From: JBCBKZ01 sp039026975
Lineage (GTDB): Bacteria; Bacteroidota; Bacteroidia; J057
Assembly (NCBI GenBank): GCA_039026975.1
Contig: JBCCLI010000367.1
Coordinates: 1-6,715, forward strand
Length of the DNA stretch: 6,715 nucleotides
Direction of reading: 5' to 3'
Shown: piece after piece, positions 5,648 through 6,715 of the stretch
Position numbering within the stretch: the stretch's first letter is position 1
Layout of the letters: every line of letters starts with the position of its first letter
The notes under the pieces: generated by a model
What the model was told of the DNA's origin: nothing
Databases searched by the model: none
Seen by the model: the letters and a program-made list of their open reading frames with translations, nothing else
Made by a program: the position numbers and the translations under genes

Positions 5648-5965
5648 TCAGTAAATATGGCCTTTTTCTATGGTATTTATTAGTCATAAATGAGACAGGC
5701 GTATTTCATCTGGCTCATCTGAGTGAGCTTGATGGGAATTATCTGCTGGGTCGGCCGAGATCTTATATACCTTTCTTCTCCATATTTTGGCTAGAATTAC
5801 GCTTGATACTGGATGCCTCACAGCCTATACGCTAAAAGCCCTAAGGTGTGGTGGATCATTTTTTATCGATTTAGGCCGATTACCTTTTCAAAATAGAAGC
5901 TTAATCAGAGGTAAATATTCAAAATTCTCTTATTATTAATACAATCAGTTACGAACCATCTCCAT
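5648..5965. other. Divergent intergenic region with no identified gene
   Basis: This 318-bp gap lies between the start codons of the thioredoxin-like gene (minus) and the metallo-hydrolase gene (plus), so both promoters should be inside it. No perfect TAnnTTTG element was found on either strand. The nearest plus-strand candidate is TACCTTTT at 5881-5888, with one mismatch. It contains a hairpin at 5707-5734. Short frames of 20 codons (MGIICWVGRD start) and 27 codons (5813-5896, MPHSLYAKSPK start) occur on the plus strand, but nothing supports translation. I see no tRNA, insertion sequence ends or CRISPR repeats. Confidence 0.55.
5707..5734. repeat. Hairpin upstream of the thioredoxin-like gene
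   Basis: CATCTGGCTCA (5707-5717) can pair with TGAGCTTGATG (5724-5734), with one T-T mismatch and one G-T wobble, around a six-base loop. It lies about 60-87 bases before the thioredoxin-like start codon. No T-run follows on either strand, so it is more likely an operator dyad or leader structure than a terminator, or it may be chance. Confidence 0.35.
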
Positions 5966-6715
5966 ATGCTCATCCATCACATCCGTAATGCTACCATGAT
6001 CATAGAGGCTAATGATCAGGTCATTCTCATAGATCCTATGTTGGGAGGGGTAGGGGGCATGCCTCCCTTAGCCTTTTTTCGCTTTAAAGCTAGGAGAAAT
6101 CCCATAGCTCCTTTACCAGACGTGGTACATGAACTCTTAGATAGGGTGACCCACTGTGTAATAACCCATAACCACCCCGATCATCTGGATAAAGTAGGAG
6201 CCAAGTTTTTGAGGGAGAGTGGAATTCCTCTGTATTGTAGTATATGGGAAGAAGATATTTACAGAGGGAAGGGTGCGGAAATAGCCAATACTATAGATTA
6301 CTGGCAGCCTACTCCTTTCCTGGGAGGAAGTATAGAAGGGATACCTGCTAAACATGGCTATGGGTTCATAGCCATACCTATGGGTAAAGTCATGGGATAT
6401 CACATAGAACTACCTGGCCAACCCTCTCTTTATCTAGCTTCAGACACCATTTACACAGAGGATGTTCATAAAGTTTTGACGGAGTATAAACCTGATATAG
6501 CTGTCTTTCCGGCAGGCTCCGCTCAGTTTGACATCTTTCAGCCGCTCATGATGCATATGGAGGATATGCTAATGTTTGTGGAAACAGCTCCTGGGAAAAC
6601 CATAGCCAATCACCTGGAAGCGGTCAACCACTGCCCTACTACCCGAGAAGAACTCACACAGGTTCTGACAGAGAAAGGCCATTCTGAAAAGGTATGGATA
6701 CCTGAGGATGGGGAA
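5966..6715 (+). CDS. Metallo-beta-lactamase-fold hydrolase (UlaG-like), 3' end cut off
   Basis: The frame opens with ATG at 5966 (MLIHHIRNATMIIEANDQ) and runs for 250 codons to the window edge without a stop. It shows the MBL metal-binding set in order: H68-x-H70-x-D72-H73 (THNHPDH), H130 (KHGYG), D160 (ASDTIY) and H216 (ANHLEAVNHCPTTR). The early IDPML strand and the HLEAVNHCPTTR segment fit the UlaG/COG2220-type branch: cytoplasmic, typically binding two metal ions and hydrolysing phosphoester, lactone or similar bonds. The substrate cannot be told. The closing PEDGE is common close to the C-terminus in this group, so only a few codons are probably missing. The gene is divergent from the thioredoxin-like gene. 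There is no Shine-Dalgarno sequence, which is normal for this type of genome. No signal peptide is seen. Confidence 0.9.
   Translation, partial: MLIHHIRNATMIIEANDQVILIDPMLGGVGGMPPLAFFRFKARRNPIAPLPDVVHELLDRVTHCVITHNHPDHLDKVGAKFLRESGIPLYCSIWEEDIYRGKGAEIANTIDYWQPTPFLGGSIEGIPAKHGYGFIAIPMGKVMGYHIELPGQPSLYLASDTIYTEDVHKVLTEYKPDIAVFPAGSAQFDIFQPLMMHMEDMLMFVETAPGKTIANHLEAVNHCPTTREELTQVLTEKGHSEKVWIPEDGE

Noticed and set aside
6137..6403. Minus-strand 88-codon frame near the right end
   Set aside because: It is antisense to the metallo-hydrolase gene, whose full metal-binding motif set shows that the plus strand is the coding one.

Overview
The window looks like chromosomal DNA from a member of the Bacteroidota, probably of the Cytophagales type. 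This is an inference from several signs: moderately AT-rich DNA, start codons without Shine-Dalgarno sequences, two perfect matches to the Bacteroidota -7 promoter element TAnnTTTG, a DUF151 bifunctional nuclease fused to a UVR motif, and the style of the EtfA and TonB C-termini. No database search was possible, so the lineage is tentative.

Layout from left to right: (1) a minus-strand pair, a two-domain Nfu/NifU-type Fe-S protein (56-637) and the first 18 codons of an unidentified gene that overlaps its stop codon (1-56); (2) a roughly 295-bp non-coding stretch with a promoter for the NifU-like gene, an imperfect inverted repeat around a 12-bp palindrome, and a terminator for the next gene; (3) a minus-strand small TPR protein (933-1268); (4) a divergent plus-strand cluster etfB-etfA-bifunctional nuclease (1325-3856), ended by a strong intrinsic terminator; (5) a second hairpin between convergent genes; (6) a minus-strand pair, a single-cysteine thioredoxin-like protein (5048-5647) followed by a TonB-type energy transducer (4068-4946); (7) a 318-bp divergent gap; (8) a plus-strand metallo-beta-lactamase-fold hydrolase (5966 to the window edge), cut off without its stop codon.

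How the genes relate: EtfB and EtfA form the heterodimeric FAD/AMP electron carrier that takes electrons from acyl-CoA and related dehydrogenases. The NifU-like protein is an Fe-S carrier or scaffold candidate that could serve redox proteins in general. The TonB homologue would transmit proton-motive-force energy to outer-membrane transporters, but no ExbB, ExbD or TonB-dependent receptor lies in the window. The nuclease, TPR, thioredoxin-like and hydrolase genes have no shared pathway that the sequence reveals.

Most of the window is ordinary housekeeping DNA, and I see no convincing undescribed multi-gene system. The best second looks are a perfect 11-bp inverted repeat with a short leader ORF (stop overlapping the GTG start) ahead of the nuclease gene, the single-cysteine WCGDA thioredoxin, a Lys in place of the usual FAD-contacting Arg in EtfA, the atypical CHLC motif of the NifU-like protein, and the dyad at 839-902.
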